NCBI GenBank assembly: GCA_013289835.1
Contig: JABCZG010000012.1
Coordinates: 1-64,000, forward strand
Source: Acidobacteriota bacterium
GTDB taxonomy: Bacteria; Acidobacteriota; Terriglobia; Acidiferrales; UBA7541
DNA: 64,000 nt
Reading direction: 5' to 3'
In this document: positions 33,369 to 43,181 of the stretch, one piece after another
How positions within the stretch are numbered: the first letter of the stretch is position 1
How the letters are laid out: the number at the start of each line of letters is the position of its first letter
Program-made: the position numbers and the translations under genes
The notes under the pieces: model-generated
Seen by the model: only the letters and a program-made list of their open reading frames with translations
What the model was told of the DNA's origin: nothing
Database searches by the model: none

Positions 33369-34019
33369 TCAGCAGTAGCTGCATTCGGGGTCGCCCATGG
33401 TGCCTGCCATGTCGTCCTTCATGCGGCGCAGACGGCGGCCGAGGCGCTCGGCGAGCTGATGACGCGCGCGCCACAGGCGTGCCTTCAGCGTGTTTTCCGT
33501 GACACCGAGTTTTTTCGCGGCTTCACCAGTGGAGAATCCCTGCACTTCGCGCAGGACGAAGGCGGTGCGGAGGAGCGGCGAAAGCTCGTCGAGATTTTCG
33601 CTGATCATCTCGCGAATCTCCGTGCTCTCGAACACCTGCTCCGGGTTCGGGCCATCATCGGCGAAGCGTTCCGCTGCCGGCAACTCGTCTTCGCGCGGCG
33701 TCTCGTCCAGCGAAACCGCCGGGCGGGCCTTCGCGCTACGCCGCCGCATGAGCGCGGCGTTGATGACGATGCGCGTCAGCCAGGTTGAAAACTGCGAACG
33801 CCCTTCGAAGCGCTTCAAATTACGGTACGCCGAGAGCATGCCGTCCTGCAGCGCGTCCTCTGCATCTTCCGTATTTCCAAGCACCCGCAGAGCGGTCTGA
33901 AACAACGGCCGCTGGTAACGGCGGAAAAGAGCTTCCACCGCTTGCTGATCGCCCCGTTGACCGGCGCGGATCAGGGTCTGTTCGTTGAGCTGCGTACCCA
34001 CTGCCACTTGTGTTGCCAT
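33369..34019 (-). CDS. ECF-type RNA polymerase sigma factor
   Basis: 216 residues from ATG 34019. Region 2 (LFRRYQRPLFQTALRVLGNT, DAEDALQDGMLSAYRNLKRF, FSTWLTRIVINAALMRRR) and region 4 (LSPLLRTAFVLREVQGFSTG, EAAKKLGVTENTLKARLWRA). It ends in CSYC, a possible redox/metal motif. No anti-sigma gene is adjacent; it is last in the efflux cluster (65 bases from the transporter gene) and may control it. Confidence 0.93.
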   Translation of the reverse strand: MATQVAVGTQLNEQTLIRAGQRGDQQAVEALFRRYQRPLFQTALRVLGNTEDAEDALQDGMLSAYRNLKRFEGRSQFSTWLTRIVINAALMRRRSAKARPAVSLDETPREDELPAAERFADDGPNPEQVFESTEIREMISENLDELSPLLRTAFVLREVQGFSTGEAAKKLGVTENTLKARLWRARHQLAERLGRRLRRMKDDMAGTMGDPECSYC

Positions 34020-34084
34020 TGTATTTCCCCCCAATCGAAACAAAACTTTTTCATCGCTTCGAGAGTGCAGAAGCTCTTTTCCTC

Positions 34085-35674
34085 TTAGTGCACCGGCACT
34101 CCGCCGGCTCGCGCTTTCGGCTTCTTCATCATCAACAAAACTGGGATCACCCCCAGGAAGACGACGCCGAGCATCTTGAAATTGTCGATAAACGCCAGCA
34201 TCAGCGCTTGCCGCTGAATCGTGTTGTAAATCATTCCGTGCGCTTGCGCGGTGGCGTGCGCCGCGGTCGAGCCTGCCGCGACCAGCTTCGTTTGCAGGCC
34301 ATTCATCGTGCTGTGATACGCCGCGCTGTAGTCGTTGACCCTCTCCGTCAGCCGCGTTTGGTGAAACTGCGCGCGGCGGTCCAGCATGGTCGTCACCGTG
34401 GCAATTCCCACGCTCGCGCCGATGTTTCGCGCCAGGTTGATGATCCCCGTGCCCATATTGGTTTTTTCCTTCGGCACGTACGCGAAGGCCGCCACGTTGA
34501 TGGGGATGAACAAAAACGCCAGCCCGAAGCTCTGCAGCATGCGCGCGCGTACGGCGTGGCCGTAATCCAGGCCGAGGTCCCATCCCGCCATCACAAACAG
34601 CGCCGAAGCCGAGACGATGCAGCCGAAGGTGATGAGAATTCGCGTGTCCACCTTTGACACGAGAATTCCCACGACCGGCATCATGCACATGATCACCGCG
34701 CCGCCGGGCGAGAGTGCCATTCCGGCAAGCTGCGCCGTATATCCCAGCAACTCTTGCAGCATCTGCGGGATCAGCACGGTGGTCGAGTACAGCACGAAGC
34801 CGAGGAAGAACATGGTCATCGTGGAGATGGCAAAGTTGCGGTCCTTCAACATTTTCAGATCAACGACTGGTTCCTTCTGGCGCAATTCCCAGAGGATTCC
34901 GCCGATGATTCCAACGATCATCAGGGCAAAGAATATTCGGATGAAACCCGAGGACAGCCAGTCGTCGCGCTGGCCTTTGTCCAGAATGATCTGCATGCTG
35001 CCGAGGCCCAAGCTGATCAAGCCGATGCCGATATAGTCGATGCGGAATCCCGCTTTCAGATTCGCCTTTTTCATATAGGGCGGATCGCTGACCAAAAAGT
35101 TCGTGAGAATCAGCGAAATAATTCCGACCGGCACGTTGATGTAAAAAATCCATCTCCAGGAAAAATTGTCCGTAATCCAGCCGCCGAGCCACGGCCCAAT
35201 CGTTGGCGCTACGACGACGGCCAGACCATATACAGCAAATGCCATGCCACGCTTCTCCAAAGGGAACGTGTCGTTCAGAATAGCTTGCTCGCTGGGCTGC
35301 AAGCCGCCGCCGCCGACGCCTTGCAAAATGCGGAAAATCACCAGCACGCCGAGGCTTGGTGCCAGCCCGCACAAAAACGAGCTCACGGTGAAGATCGCGA
35401 CGCAGGACATGTAAAAGCGCTTGCGCCCGATCAGGCCGGAAAACCAGCCCGAGAGCGGGAGGACGATGGCGTTCGAAACCAGATACGACGTCAGCACCCA
35501 GGTGGATTCGTCCGCGCCCGCCGATAAGCTGCCGGAGATGTGCGGGAGCGCGACGTTGGCGATGGAGGTGTCCAGCACTTCCATGAAGGTCGCGAGCGTC
35601 ACGGTCACGGCGATCACCCAAGGGTTGATCGACCCGTCCGGCATCCGCAGCTTCGATAGAATTCGCTCTCGCAT
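34085..35674 (-). CDS. EmrB/QacA-type DHA2 MFS multidrug exporter
   Basis: 529 residues, 14 transmembrane helices. DHA2 motifs: TFMEVLDTSIANVALPHISG, SGLIGRKRFYM (motif A), RILQGVGGGGLQPSEQAIL and motif C GLAVVVAPTIGPWLGGWITD. Works with the adjacent EmrA-like adaptor and outer-membrane protein as a tripartite pump driven by protons. Confidence 0.94.
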   Translation of the reverse strand: MRERILSKLRMPDGSINPWVIAVTVTLATFMEVLDTSIANVALPHISGSLSAGADESTWVLTSYLVSNAIVLPLSGWFSGLIGRKRFYMSCVAIFTVSSFLCGLAPSLGVLVIFRILQGVGGGGLQPSEQAILNDTFPLEKRGMAFAVYGLAVVVAPTIGPWLGGWITDNFSWRWIFYINVPVGIISLILTNFLVSDPPYMKKANLKAGFRIDYIGIGLISLGLGSMQIILDKGQRDDWLSSGFIRIFFALMIVGIIGGILWELRQKEPVVDLKMLKDRNFAISTMTMFFLGFVLYSTTVLIPQMLQELLGYTAQLAGMALSPGGAVIMCMMPVVGILVSKVDTRILITFGCIVSASALFVMAGWDLGLDYGHAVRARMLQSFGLAFLFIPINVAAFAYVPKEKTNMGTGIINLARNIGASVGIATVTTMLDRRAQFHQTRLTERVNDYSAAYHSTMNGLQTKLVAAGSTAAHATAQAHGMIYNTIQRQALMLAFIDNFKMLGVVFLGVIPVLLMMKKPKARAGGVPVH

Positions 35675-35755
35675 CGTGTTCGAAACTCTGGCTCTGCTGT
35701 TTCTACGTACTACCCGCGCAATCCGTATCTTTATTCCGCGTTATTTCGTAATTCG

Positions 35756-37060
35756 TCATTTCGTAACTACGGTCGCGTCTACGTTCATCCCCGGACGCAA
35801 AACCGCTTTGTCGGCAGAAATTGGATCCAGCACGATTTTCACGGGGATGCGCTGAACGACTTTCACGTAGTTCCCCGTGGCGTTTTCCGGAGGGAGCAGG
35901 CTCAGCACCGAGCCGGTCGCGCCAGCGATCGAGTCCACATGCCCGCTGAAGGTTTTTCCGTAGGTGTCCACTCTCACTTCGGCCTTTTGGCCGGGCCGCA
36001 TCTTTTTCAGCTGCGTCTCTTTGAAATTTGCCGTCACCCAGACGTCTTGCAGAGGCACAACTACCAGCAGACCTTGTCCCGCTTGCACGATCTGGCCGAC
36101 TTCGACCTGCTTGTGCGTAGCCACGCCGTCCACGGGCGCGGTGATTTCGGTGTAGCTCAAATTCAATTGCGCCGCATCCAGCGCCGCGCGCGCTTGCTCC
36201 ACTTTTGCGAGTTTCGCCTGCGCGTCCGCGGTTTTCATGCTGACCTGCTTGATGTCCGCCTGCGCCGACGCCACTCCCGCTTGGGCTTGCTCCACTTTCG
36301 CTTTTGCGGAATCGCGCTGCGCTTTGGAAACTTCCACGTTGCGCTTTGCCTGCTCCAGTTTTTCCTGGTCGGCTTTCAGCGCGCTCGCGGTAGCATCGGC
36401 ATTCGCTTGCGCTGCGTCGTACTGCTGTTTGGAAATTTCACCTTTCTCCATCAGCGGCTTGTAACGCGCGAGATCGTCCTTCGCCAGCTCCGCGTTCGCG
36501 CGGCTCTTCTCGATGTTTGCCTGCGCCCATGCCAAATCCGCCGTCTGCGCTTGTTCGTAGGTGGCCTGTGCGCGGGCCAAGTCCGCGATGGCTCCCAGCA
36601 ATCCAGCGTCGGCGCTCGAGTTTCCGCTCGCCACGTTTTCCCGCGTCCGCGGCACGTCCACTCCCGCGGAGCGCGCTTCGCTTTCCGCCAGCGCAAGCGA
36701 CGCCTTCGCTTGATCGAGCGCCGCCTGATAGTCGCGCGGGTCAATCTTCACGAGTACTTGGCCTGCCTTCACCGCCTGGTTGTCGTCCACCAGAACTTGC
36801 GCCACCCGCCCGTAGACTTTCGAAGCCAGCGGCGTAATGTGACCGTCCACCTGCGCGTCGTCCGTGGATTCGCGGTTGAAGTAGTAAGCGAAGAGCGCAA
36901 CGATGCCAGCGAGCACCACGGCTCCGCCCGCGATCAACAGCCGCCTTACTTTGGGATTTGCCAGCCCCTTTGGCGATTCTTCCAGGGACAGCTCTTCCGT
37001 ATCCGTAACTGGCGGCACCTTAGTGGCATTTTCTAATCCGACTTCGATCTCAATGCTCAT
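35756..37060 (-). CDS. EmrA/HlyD-type membrane fusion protein
   Basis: 434 residues. A basic cytoplasmic N-terminus and one transmembrane helix (LLIAGGAVVLAGIVALFAYY) precede the biotinyl-lipoyl-like half-motif (VDGHITPLASKVYGRVAQVL), a long coiled coil rich in Ala/Gln/Lys, the return half (APVDGVATHKQVEVGQIVQA) and a beta-barrel domain. Two adjacent ATGs (37063 and 37060) follow GAGGGA; the second is preferred on spacing. The helical hairpin is longer than in AcrA, as expected for EmrA. Confidence 0.93.
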   Translation of the reverse strand: MSIEIEVGLENATKVPPVTDTEELSLEESPKGLANPKVRRLLIAGGAVVLAGIVALFAYYFNRESTDDAQVDGHITPLASKVYGRVAQVLVDDNQAVKAGQVLVKIDPRDYQAALDQAKASLALAESEARSAGVDVPRTRENVASGNSSADAGLLGAIADLARAQATYEQAQTADLAWAQANIEKSRANAELAKDDLARYKPLMEKGEISKQQYDAAQANADATASALKADQEKLEQAKRNVEVSKAQRDSAKAKVEQAQAGVASAQADIKQVSMKTADAQAKLAKVEQARAALDAAQLNLSYTEITAPVDGVATHKQVEVGQIVQAGQGLLVVVPLQDVWVTANFKETQLKKMRPGQKAEVRVDTYGKTFSGHVDSIAGATGSVLSLLPPENATGNYVKVVQRIPVKIVLDPISADKAVLRPGMNVDATVVTK

Positions 37061-37073
37061 CATTCCCTCGTGG

Positions 37074-38753
37074 TCACTTCGAGTACACTTTTTCCATCTG
37101 TCCGACCGACCGCGCCAGGTCGGCCCGCGCCTGATTGAAGCGATACAGGGCGGCAATCTGGTTGTCGTTGGCGCGCGACAGCGAATCCTGCGCCTGGATC
37201 ACTTCGATGTTGTTGGCCACCCCGGCCTTAAAACGATCGCGCGCCTGGTCTACTTCTTCCCTCGAAAGCTGCACCCCCAGGTTCGCCACTTGCACTTCGC
37301 TTCGCGCCGAACTCAGGTTGAGCAGCGCGGTCTTCACGTCCAGCGCGATCTGGTTGCGCAAATCCTCTTTCTGCTGCTCCAGAGCTCGAATCTGCAAATC
37401 CGCGCGAACAACCTCCGCGTGAATCCGTCCCCCGGTAAAGAGCGGCAAATCCACGCTGGCTTCGTACGTGTAGGTTGGCAGCGTGGTGTTCCCGGACGTG
37501 CCCACATACGCAAAATCGCCATCGAATCGGACGGACGGGAGCCGAGAATCCTGCGAGGCTTTTTTCTGAAATTCCGCGGACTTGATTTGCGATTCCAGCG
37601 ACTTCCATTCCTGCCTTTCGGCAAGAGCGGCTTCGATGCTGGGCTCGACTTCCGGCTGGGGCGTGTCGAAGAAGCTCAGTGAATCCCCCAATTCGATGCG
37701 CTGCCGCGGATCCAGATTCAGCAGCTTGCTCAAACCGAACAGCGAGGTCTCCCGGTCGTTTTGCGCTTCGATCAGCCGCTGCTTTTCGTTTTGCAACTCC
37801 ACGTTGGCGCGCAATGTATCAATTCCCGTCCCCACGCCTTCCTTCTGCAAATCGGCGGCCTGGTCATACAACGCCTGGGCGAGGTCCACGCGCGATTGCG
37901 AGGCTTCCACATTGGCCATCGCGCGCAAGGTCCCGATGTATTGCGAAACCACCAGGAGAATGACCTGCTCGCGCGTCGAAAGGCTGGTGGCCTTGCTCGC
38001 GCCTACGGTGCTTTGAGCGGCCTGATACCTCCGCCACAGCGTCAAATCAAAGATCGTCGCGCCAACCGTCGGGCCAGCGGAGAAAACTTGGTACGGTCCA
38101 ATCGTCTTTGGAAATCCGGGGAATGGACTCCTTCCTCCAAACTCCGCGAGCAAGTTCACTTTCTGCGCTTCATCGGAAATCTTGGCGTTTACTTGCGGCA
38201 GTAAGTCGGCGCGCGCGATGTTTTTGTCCTGTTCGCTCTGCGCGGCCTGCAAGATCGCGATTTGCGCGGTAGGGTTCTGTTTCAGCGCCAAGGCAACGGC
38301 CTGGTCCAGAGTCAGTCGCAGCAGCTCTGCGGGAGCGTTTCCAGGCAACGAATTTTGTTTGCCAGTGGATTGCGCTTCGGTCAGCGACGGCCTGAGTAAC
38401 AGGCTGACTAGCAGACTGAACAGCGCGATATAAAAAATGATATGCGAGCCCTTGCGCCCTTTCCCCGCATTGCCAGCACCTTCGCTACCCACGATTTCCT
38501 GCACAATCGCTTGATTGAGGCATCCCTCGGCGATCAGTTGTCCGCCTTGGCTGTGAATTTCTTTCAGCAAGACCTTTCCGGCGGCATCAATAAAACTCAC
38601 GCCGCAAAGATTTACGTGGAATTTTTCCTGCGGTGAGGAGGTGCGAAGCTCGCGCCAGCACTGCTCGAGTGCCGCTACCCACGGCCCCGCCAGACGACCC
38701 TCTACACTTAGGACCGTCTTCCCACGTTTTTTATCAGTAGTTACTCTTAGCAT
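37074..38753 (-). CDS. STAS domain fused to a TolC-family outer-membrane efflux protein
   Basis: 559 residues from ATG 38753 (CGGAGT close upstream; ATG 38798 is farther). Residues 1-~88 form a STAS-like domain (KTVLSVEGRLAGPWVAALEQ, FHVNLCGVSFIDAAGKVLL). A basic stretch and hydrophobic segment then follow (GRKGSHIIFYIALFSLLVSL), followed by a normal TolC-family protein with two outer-membrane-efflux repeats (LTLDQAVALALKQNPTAQIA; VDLPLFTGGRIHAEVVRADL; SRANDNQIAALYRFNQARADL). The frame is continuous. An in-frame GTG at 38492 could start a separate TolC with an ordinary signal peptide. First gene of the efflux operon. Confidence 0.85.
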   Translation of the reverse strand: MLRVTTDKKRGKTVLSVEGRLAGPWVAALEQCWRELRTSSPQEKFHVNLCGVSFIDAAGKVLLKEIHSQGGQLIAEGCLNQAIVQEIVGSEGAGNAGKGRKGSHIIFYIALFSLLVSLLLRPSLTEAQSTGKQNSLPGNAPAELLRLTLDQAVALALKQNPTAQIAILQAAQSEQDKNIARADLLPQVNAKISDEAQKVNLLAEFGGRSPFPGFPKTIGPYQVFSAGPTVGATIFDLTLWRRYQAAQSTVGASKATSLSTREQVILLVVSQYIGTLRAMANVEASQSRVDLAQALYDQAADLQKEGVGTGIDTLRANVELQNEKQRLIEAQNDRETSLFGLSKLLNLDPRQRIELGDSLSFFDTPQPEVEPSIEAALAERQEWKSLESQIKSAEFQKKASQDSRLPSVRFDGDFAYVGTSGNTTLPTYTYEASVDLPLFTGGRIHAEVVRADLQIRALEQQKEDLRNQIALDVKTALLNLSSARSEVQVANLGVQLSREEVDQARDRFKAGVANNIEVIQAQDSLSRANDNQIAALYRFNQARADLARSVGQMEKVYSK

Positions 38754-38881
38754 TGACTCCGCCCCGCTTGCCGCTTGTATATGCATGACCATCACCATCC
38801 GATGTGAAATTCCATTAATCCGTAAGCATAAGTAAAATAGAGCTTTAGCAAGATATTGAGGGATGAAGGCAAGGCTTTGTG

Positions 38882-38934
38882 TGACTGTATATGGTCAATA
38901 GACTGCGTATGGTCTAAATAATAGTGACCAAATA
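38882..38934. promoter_or_regulatory. AT-rich operator-like region with repeated TATGGTC/GACCA boxes
   Basis: Contains TATATGGTCAATAG, GTATGGTCTAAATA and the inverted AGTGACCAAATA. The spacing suggests dimer binding of a TetR- or MarR-type repressor ahead of the efflux operon. The gap 38754-39293 otherwise has no supported gene; a short minus-strand frame (38975-39205) is unconvincing. Confidence 0.4.
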
Positions 38935-39293
38935 AGGGCATATTATCGGGCTGTTCTGACGACTTGCCCATTTGTTACACGTCCAACCCGAGCTTAGTTT
39001 CCAGTTTCGACGAAATGGTCGACGCGCAGCCCCCATGGGCCAGGGCTACCAAGGATCCAGGTGCACGAGCGGTTCTAGAATCTTGGTGTCCACCGGCCCA
39101 GACGGCTCGTCCGTGCAAACGTTCTTGGATGTAGGTCTTCTCGAGAAACGCCCGCGCCTTCTCACCCATCAGTGTGAAGTGCTGCGAAGCCTGCTCGTAC
39201 TGCACGCGCCTCTAGATATTGCCGCTCGTGGCGGACCGCTTCGTCGCGAGGAATGACATTACGACTGCCGGCGGATCGATCGAGCCGGATTCT

Positions 39294-39764
39294 TTACCTC
39301 TTCACCGCGATCGCTTGCAATTCGAAATGTCCGCCGCGCAGAAGCGACCCGGCGCCGATGAATTCCCGGGCTGGATAGTCCTTGGTCGTGAAGTAAGTCT
39401 TGTAAATAGGATTGAATTTGTCGAAGAGCGACAAGTCTGTGCACGCGATCTGCACGTAGACCAGATCGTCCATGGTCATGCCTGCCGCAGCCAGCACGTC
39501 CTTCTCGCTGTCCAGCAAAAGCTTGATCTCGTCCTCAATTTTCTCTGGCGGTTTCCCCGTCTTAGGATCCAGACCGATTCGTCCCGCCAAATACAGTGTG
39601 TTCCCCGAGAGGATTCCATCACTAAAGGGCGCCTCCACGGGTCCACCTTGTAGCTTGATGACCTTTCTCGCGGGTTGAATCGTAACCTGCGAAAACGCGC
39701 CATGCACGGTTAGAATTCCGGCCACCGCCAGGATCACCACCAGGAAACCGATGCGACGATTCAT
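39294..39764 (-). CDS. Exported RidA/YjgF-family protein
   Basis: 156 residues from ATG 39764, with a signal peptide (MNRRIGFLVVILAVAGILTV HGAFSQ). The mature part matches RidA: FSDGILSGNTLYLAGRIGLD, NPIYKTYFTTKDYPAREFIG, GHFELQAIAVKR. Cytosolic RidA hydrolyses reactive enamines/imines; export to the periplasm means a different substrate. Confidence 0.88.
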   Translation of the reverse strand: MNRRIGFLVVILAVAGILTVHGAFSQVTIQPARKVIKLQGGPVEAPFSDGILSGNTLYLAGRIGLDPKTGKPPEKIEDEIKLLLDSEKDVLAAAGMTMDDLVYVQIACTDLSLFDKFNPIYKTYFTTKDYPAREFIGAGSLLRGGHFELQAIAVKR

Positions 39765-39870
39765 GATCTGCCTCCATTCGAATGACATCCTCGGTATGCC
39801 GCGCGAGTGTAATCCCCAAAATGCAGTTCGGCAAGCGGGGCCCGCACAACCGGCAACGATGCACACCAAG

Positions 39871-40800
39871 CTAAAACGAAATGAAGCCCGTTCGAATGAA
39901 ATACAGGGAGGTGAGCCCCACAGCCAGCCAGAGAAGCACGCCTTGAAGCAGCGGGCGCCAGCCCACTTCTTTCAGAGTGGAGCGCGAGATGCCGCTGCCA
40001 ATGAGGAACAGCGTTGCGGTGAGCCCGAGCCGGCCCAGCGTGAAGAGCGATGGGGTGACGCGCGAGAAGGCAGATACGTAGGTGTTGATAACCGCGGCGA
40101 GTAAGAAGAAAAGGATGAACCACGGGAATTGAATGCGAGAGCGGTTGTGCTTGATGGCCGCGGTGGCAAGCGCCAGTGGGACGATCCACAAGGCCCGAGC
40201 GAGTTTGACAGTAGTGCCGATGACCAAAGCCTGCGTGCCGTACTTCGCGGTGGCACCGACGACGGAACTGGTGTCATGAATCGCGAGCGCGGCCCACAGG
40301 CCAAACTGAGTTTGCGAGAGATGCAGCGCGCCTCCGATGGCAGGAAAAATCAGCAGCGCCACGGAGTTCAAAATGAAAACGGTCCCGAGCGAGACCGCCA
40401 TCTCTTCTTCATTGGCTTGCAAAATGGGTCCGACGGCAGCGATAGCGCTACCACCGCAAATCGCCGTGCCGGCAGTAATCAGAAACGAAGAATTGCCACG
40501 GACTCGCAGGAGCTTTCCGATCGCCAGTCCCAAGAGAAGCGCGAAAGTGATTCCGAGCGCGGTATAAAGAAAGCCGCTGCGCCCCGCTTTCAGGACTTCG
40601 TGCAGGTTCATACCGAAGCCAAGGGCCACGACGGAGCCTTGCAGAAGTGTGCGCGCGATTCCCCGGCTCTCGTTGATGTAGGGATGCGGGAAACTGAGGC
40701 CAAAGAAAATCCCGAGAGTGAGCGCGAGCGGCGGAGAGATAAATCCGCTGAAGGAAAGAAGGAGACCGGCAATGAATAGGATTTTCGGGAGAGTGGGCAT
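39871..40800 (-). CDS. YeiH-family putative sulfate/anion exporter
   Basis: 309 residues, about nine to ten membrane helices. Family motifs: LALTLGIFFGLSFPHPYINE, LGFGMNLHEVLKAG, TAGTAICGGSAIAAVGPILQ, ANEEEMAVSLGTVFILNSVA and AIHDTSSVVGATAKYG. ATG at 40800; upstream bases lack homology. It lies ~100 bases after the TlpA-like gene on the same strand. Confidence 0.9.
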   Translation of the reverse strand: MPTLPKILFIAGLLLSFSGFISPPLALTLGIFFGLSFPHPYINESRGIARTLLQGSVVALGFGMNLHEVLKAGRSGFLYTALGITFALLLGLAIGKLLRVRGNSSFLITAGTAICGGSAIAAVGPILQANEEEMAVSLGTVFILNSVALLIFPAIGGALHLSQTQFGLWAALAIHDTSSVVGATAKYGTQALVIGTTVKLARALWIVPLALATAAIKHNRSRIQFPWFILFFLLAAVINTYVSAFSRVTPSLFTLGRLGLTATLFLIGSGISRSTLKEVGWRPLLQGVLLWLAVGLTSLYFIRTGFISF

Positions 40801-40904
40801 CGACCGCAAAGAGAATATCAGGCCAGGAACAAGTTGAGCCAGAAGCTGTACAAAAATTGCGCAACCGTTTACTGCGTACTTAGCCGCGTTTCGGCGGGCC
40901 TTGC

Positions 40905-41741
40905 TTATTTCTGTTTTTGTGCGGGCTTGGCCGGCGCTCCCGATGGAGGCGCCGAGACAGTTGCAATAATTTTGGCGGTGGCGGCCTGGCTGATCTTGCA
41001 GCCGCGGTCGTAGATGCGGCATTGCGCGAGGGTGTAGGCGCAGCCGCAAGTGCAGGTTTCCGCGTTGAACTTGTGGAGCACGACGGTCTTTTGTACGGGC
41101 GTTAGCTTGGATAGGTCAACGCCGGGGAGCTCGCTGGCGCGGTCGGCGTGCTTGAGGAAAATCTCGCCGGTATCTTCAAAGGTTTCCACCTTGACGTTGC
41201 CGATGGGCAAACCGAGAAGCGAACGAATTTCCGCTTCATAGAGAACCGGATCGCGGAGGCCTTCGTGTTTTTGAACCACCCGGCCCTCGGAATCGAGCAT
41301 GAACAAAGTCGGGAGAGCCGCGATTCCGCCATACTGGATGCGGATATCATCCGTGGCCAGAGCGACTGGATAGTTGATTTTGAATTTATCGACGAACTTT
41401 TTGATCTCGTCCTGGTCGTCGTCATCCACCACCAGGCCGAGGATCTGCAGGTGATCCTTGTATTTATTTTGAAGCTCGATGAGGTCGGGGATTTCGGCGC
41501 GGCACGGTCCGCACCAGGTGGCCCAGAAATTCAGAAGAACGACTTTGCCTTTGGATTCGGCCAGGGTAACGGGCTTGCCATCCAAGCCCGTAAGTTCAAA
41601 GTCCGGCGCGGGATCAGGATTGCGGACAAAGCGAATCGTCGGCTGATCGGAATCCTGTGCAGCCGAGCGAGAAGGAATGAAACAAAGAAGCGACGAAGTA
41701 ACGAAGCAAAGAGTCAGCCAACGGTGGATAGCGCGTCTCAT
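40905..41741 (-). CDS. TlpA-like thioredoxin with a Cys-rich C-terminal extension
   Basis: 278 residues from ATG 41741 with a signal peptide. The AhpC/TSA-thioredoxin domain has the active-site FWATWCGPCRAEIPDLI (C77, C80) and cis-Pro ALPTLFML. The extra ~90 C-terminal residues hold CTCGCAYTLAQC...RGCKIS, five cysteines suggestive of metal binding, and end in a low-complexity Pro/Lys tail. Likely periplasmic thiol-disulfide reductase. Confidence 0.9.
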   Translation of the reverse strand: MRRAIHRWLTLCFVTSSLLCFIPSRSAAQDSDQPTIRFVRNPDPAPDFELTGLDGKPVTLAESKGKVVLLNFWATWCGPCRAEIPDLIELQNKYKDHLQILGLVVDDDDQDEIKKFVDKFKINYPVALATDDIRIQYGGIAALPTLFMLDSEGRVVQKHEGLRDPVLYEAEIRSLLGLPIGNVKVETFEDTGEIFLKHADRASELPGVDLSKLTPVQKTVVLHKFNAETCTCGCAYTLAQCRIYDRGCKISQAATAKIIATVSAPPSGAPAKPAQKQK

Positions 41742-41909
41742 GGTGTCATCTATAGGAGAGCACAACGCGACGGCAACGCCAAGAGGATGCGCGGATTCCT
41801 GGTTAATAGCTGAACTTTCCCATTTCTCCAGAAGCCCGCTTTCGAACGAAACCGCGCCCTGAGGCGGCCGCGGTCCTTTATGTCATCACATCTTTACGAC
41901 ATTGTGTTT

Positions 41910-42926
41910 CTACGGCCTCGCATTTGGCGAGAAAAAGCCGAGCGGAAGATCGCGCGAAGTGCGCAGTCCCGCCGCTGCGTCGAGGATCGCCGGAATCGAA
42001 TTCACCACGACCGCAGCCGTGGCGATGTCGCCATGCGTCCCGCCGGGGATCGTCAAGCTGATGCTCGGATGACCGGTCAGCGAAATCGTGTCCGCGGGAT
42101 CTTTCGCGCCGACGTACATCTGCAGCTCCAGGTACACCAGTTCCCTGCCTTCTTTCGAAACGCCTCGCGCGATCTGGTGTACGCCCGATGCCTGCCCAGC
42201 CTCCACAGCCAGATATTCGGTCTGCACGCGCTCGCCGGCGATCCTCGGTTCAATTGTTTCGGTGATTTCTTCCACGGGCAGGTTCAAACTGTCCGCCACC
42301 ATCGCCACGGATTCCGGCAACCCGACGTGTTTGATCACGCCCGCTTTCACCTGTGCGCGAAATTCCTCGACGGACATTCCCGCGCCGATTTTCTTTTGCA
42401 GCGGCAGCCGCCGCTTGGATGCGTCAACAATCCGCAGCGCCTTGGCATGTTCGATGCGCTGCGAAACCGCCGCCAGCGTAACCACTAGTTTGTCCATCAC
42501 AAAGCCAGGGTTTACGCCCGTGCCCACCAGCGCCACGCCCCATTCCTTCGCCGCAGTATCCAGCTTTGTCGCCAGTTCCGGATGCGTGCGGAACGGATAC
42601 GACAATTCCTCGCACGTCGAAACGATGCAGGACTCCGCTTCCAGGCAGAGCAGCAACTGGTCCATCACCTTCGGGAGAAACGACGACGTCGAATGGATGA
42701 CCACGTCCGCCGCCTGCTCCAACACTTCCTTGGCGTCCGGGGAAACCTTTACGCCCCAGGGTGCGTCCTTGGCGCCGACCACTTCGCCCAGGTCGCGCCC
42801 TACTTTCGCCGGGTCCGTGTCAATCGCGCCGATGATTTCAATGGCCTGCTTCTCCCGCATCAAGCGCGCGATGGACGCCCCAATCGGGCCGACACCATAC
42901 TGGATCACGCGAATCTTTTTCTTCAC
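41910..42926 (-). CDS. DapB-like/2,4-diaminopentanoate dehydrogenase-type NAD(P) enzyme
   Basis: 338 residues from GTG 42926 (GGGGAGCAAC upstream). Rossmann motif VIQYGVGPIGASIARLM; substrate-side segments STSSFLPKVMDQLLLCLEAE, STCEELSYPF, LVGTGVNPGFVMDKL and the C-terminal THGDIATAAVVVNSIPAIL. These are typical of the dihydrodipicolinate-reductase-like N-terminal family, to which 2,4-diaminopentanoate dehydrogenase belongs. The exact substrate is uncertain. Confidence 0.85.
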   Translation of the reverse strand: MKKKIRVIQYGVGPIGASIARLMREKQAIEIIGAIDTDPAKVGRDLGEVVGAKDAPWGVKVSPDAKEVLEQAADVVIHSTSSFLPKVMDQLLLCLEAESCIVSTCEELSYPFRTHPELATKLDTAAKEWGVALVGTGVNPGFVMDKLVVTLAAVSQRIEHAKALRIVDASKRRLPLQKKIGAGMSVEEFRAQVKAGVIKHVGLPESVAMVADSLNLPVEEITETIEPRIAGERVQTEYLAVEAGQASGVHQIARGVSKEGRELVYLELQMYVGAKDPADTISLTGHPSISLTIPGGTHGDIATAAVVVNSIPAILDAAAGLRTSRDLPLGFFSPNARP

Positions 42927-43181
42927 GTTGCTCCCCGTCTCTTTGCGCGGCAAGCGCACACACTCGCATTTTCGCTGCAAAGGAAACCCCTACGATAATG
43001 GAATTTCACACGACGTTCAACGACCAACCGCAGCGAAGTTCAGCCCACGCTGGCCCGCACGGGGGCGATTCGGATTCACTCGAGGCAAGCCGTCACTTTC
43101 GAACCCCGAATTCTTGCTGGCGCGGAGAATGCGCCGCATAATGGCTCGTACGAACCTCAGCGAATCTCGGAGGGAACTGCC

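Noticed and set aside
38975..39205. Minus-strand 76-codon frame upstream of the RidA-like gene
   Set aside because: No ribosome-binding site, no family resemblance; could be a decayed fragment but nothing supports it.
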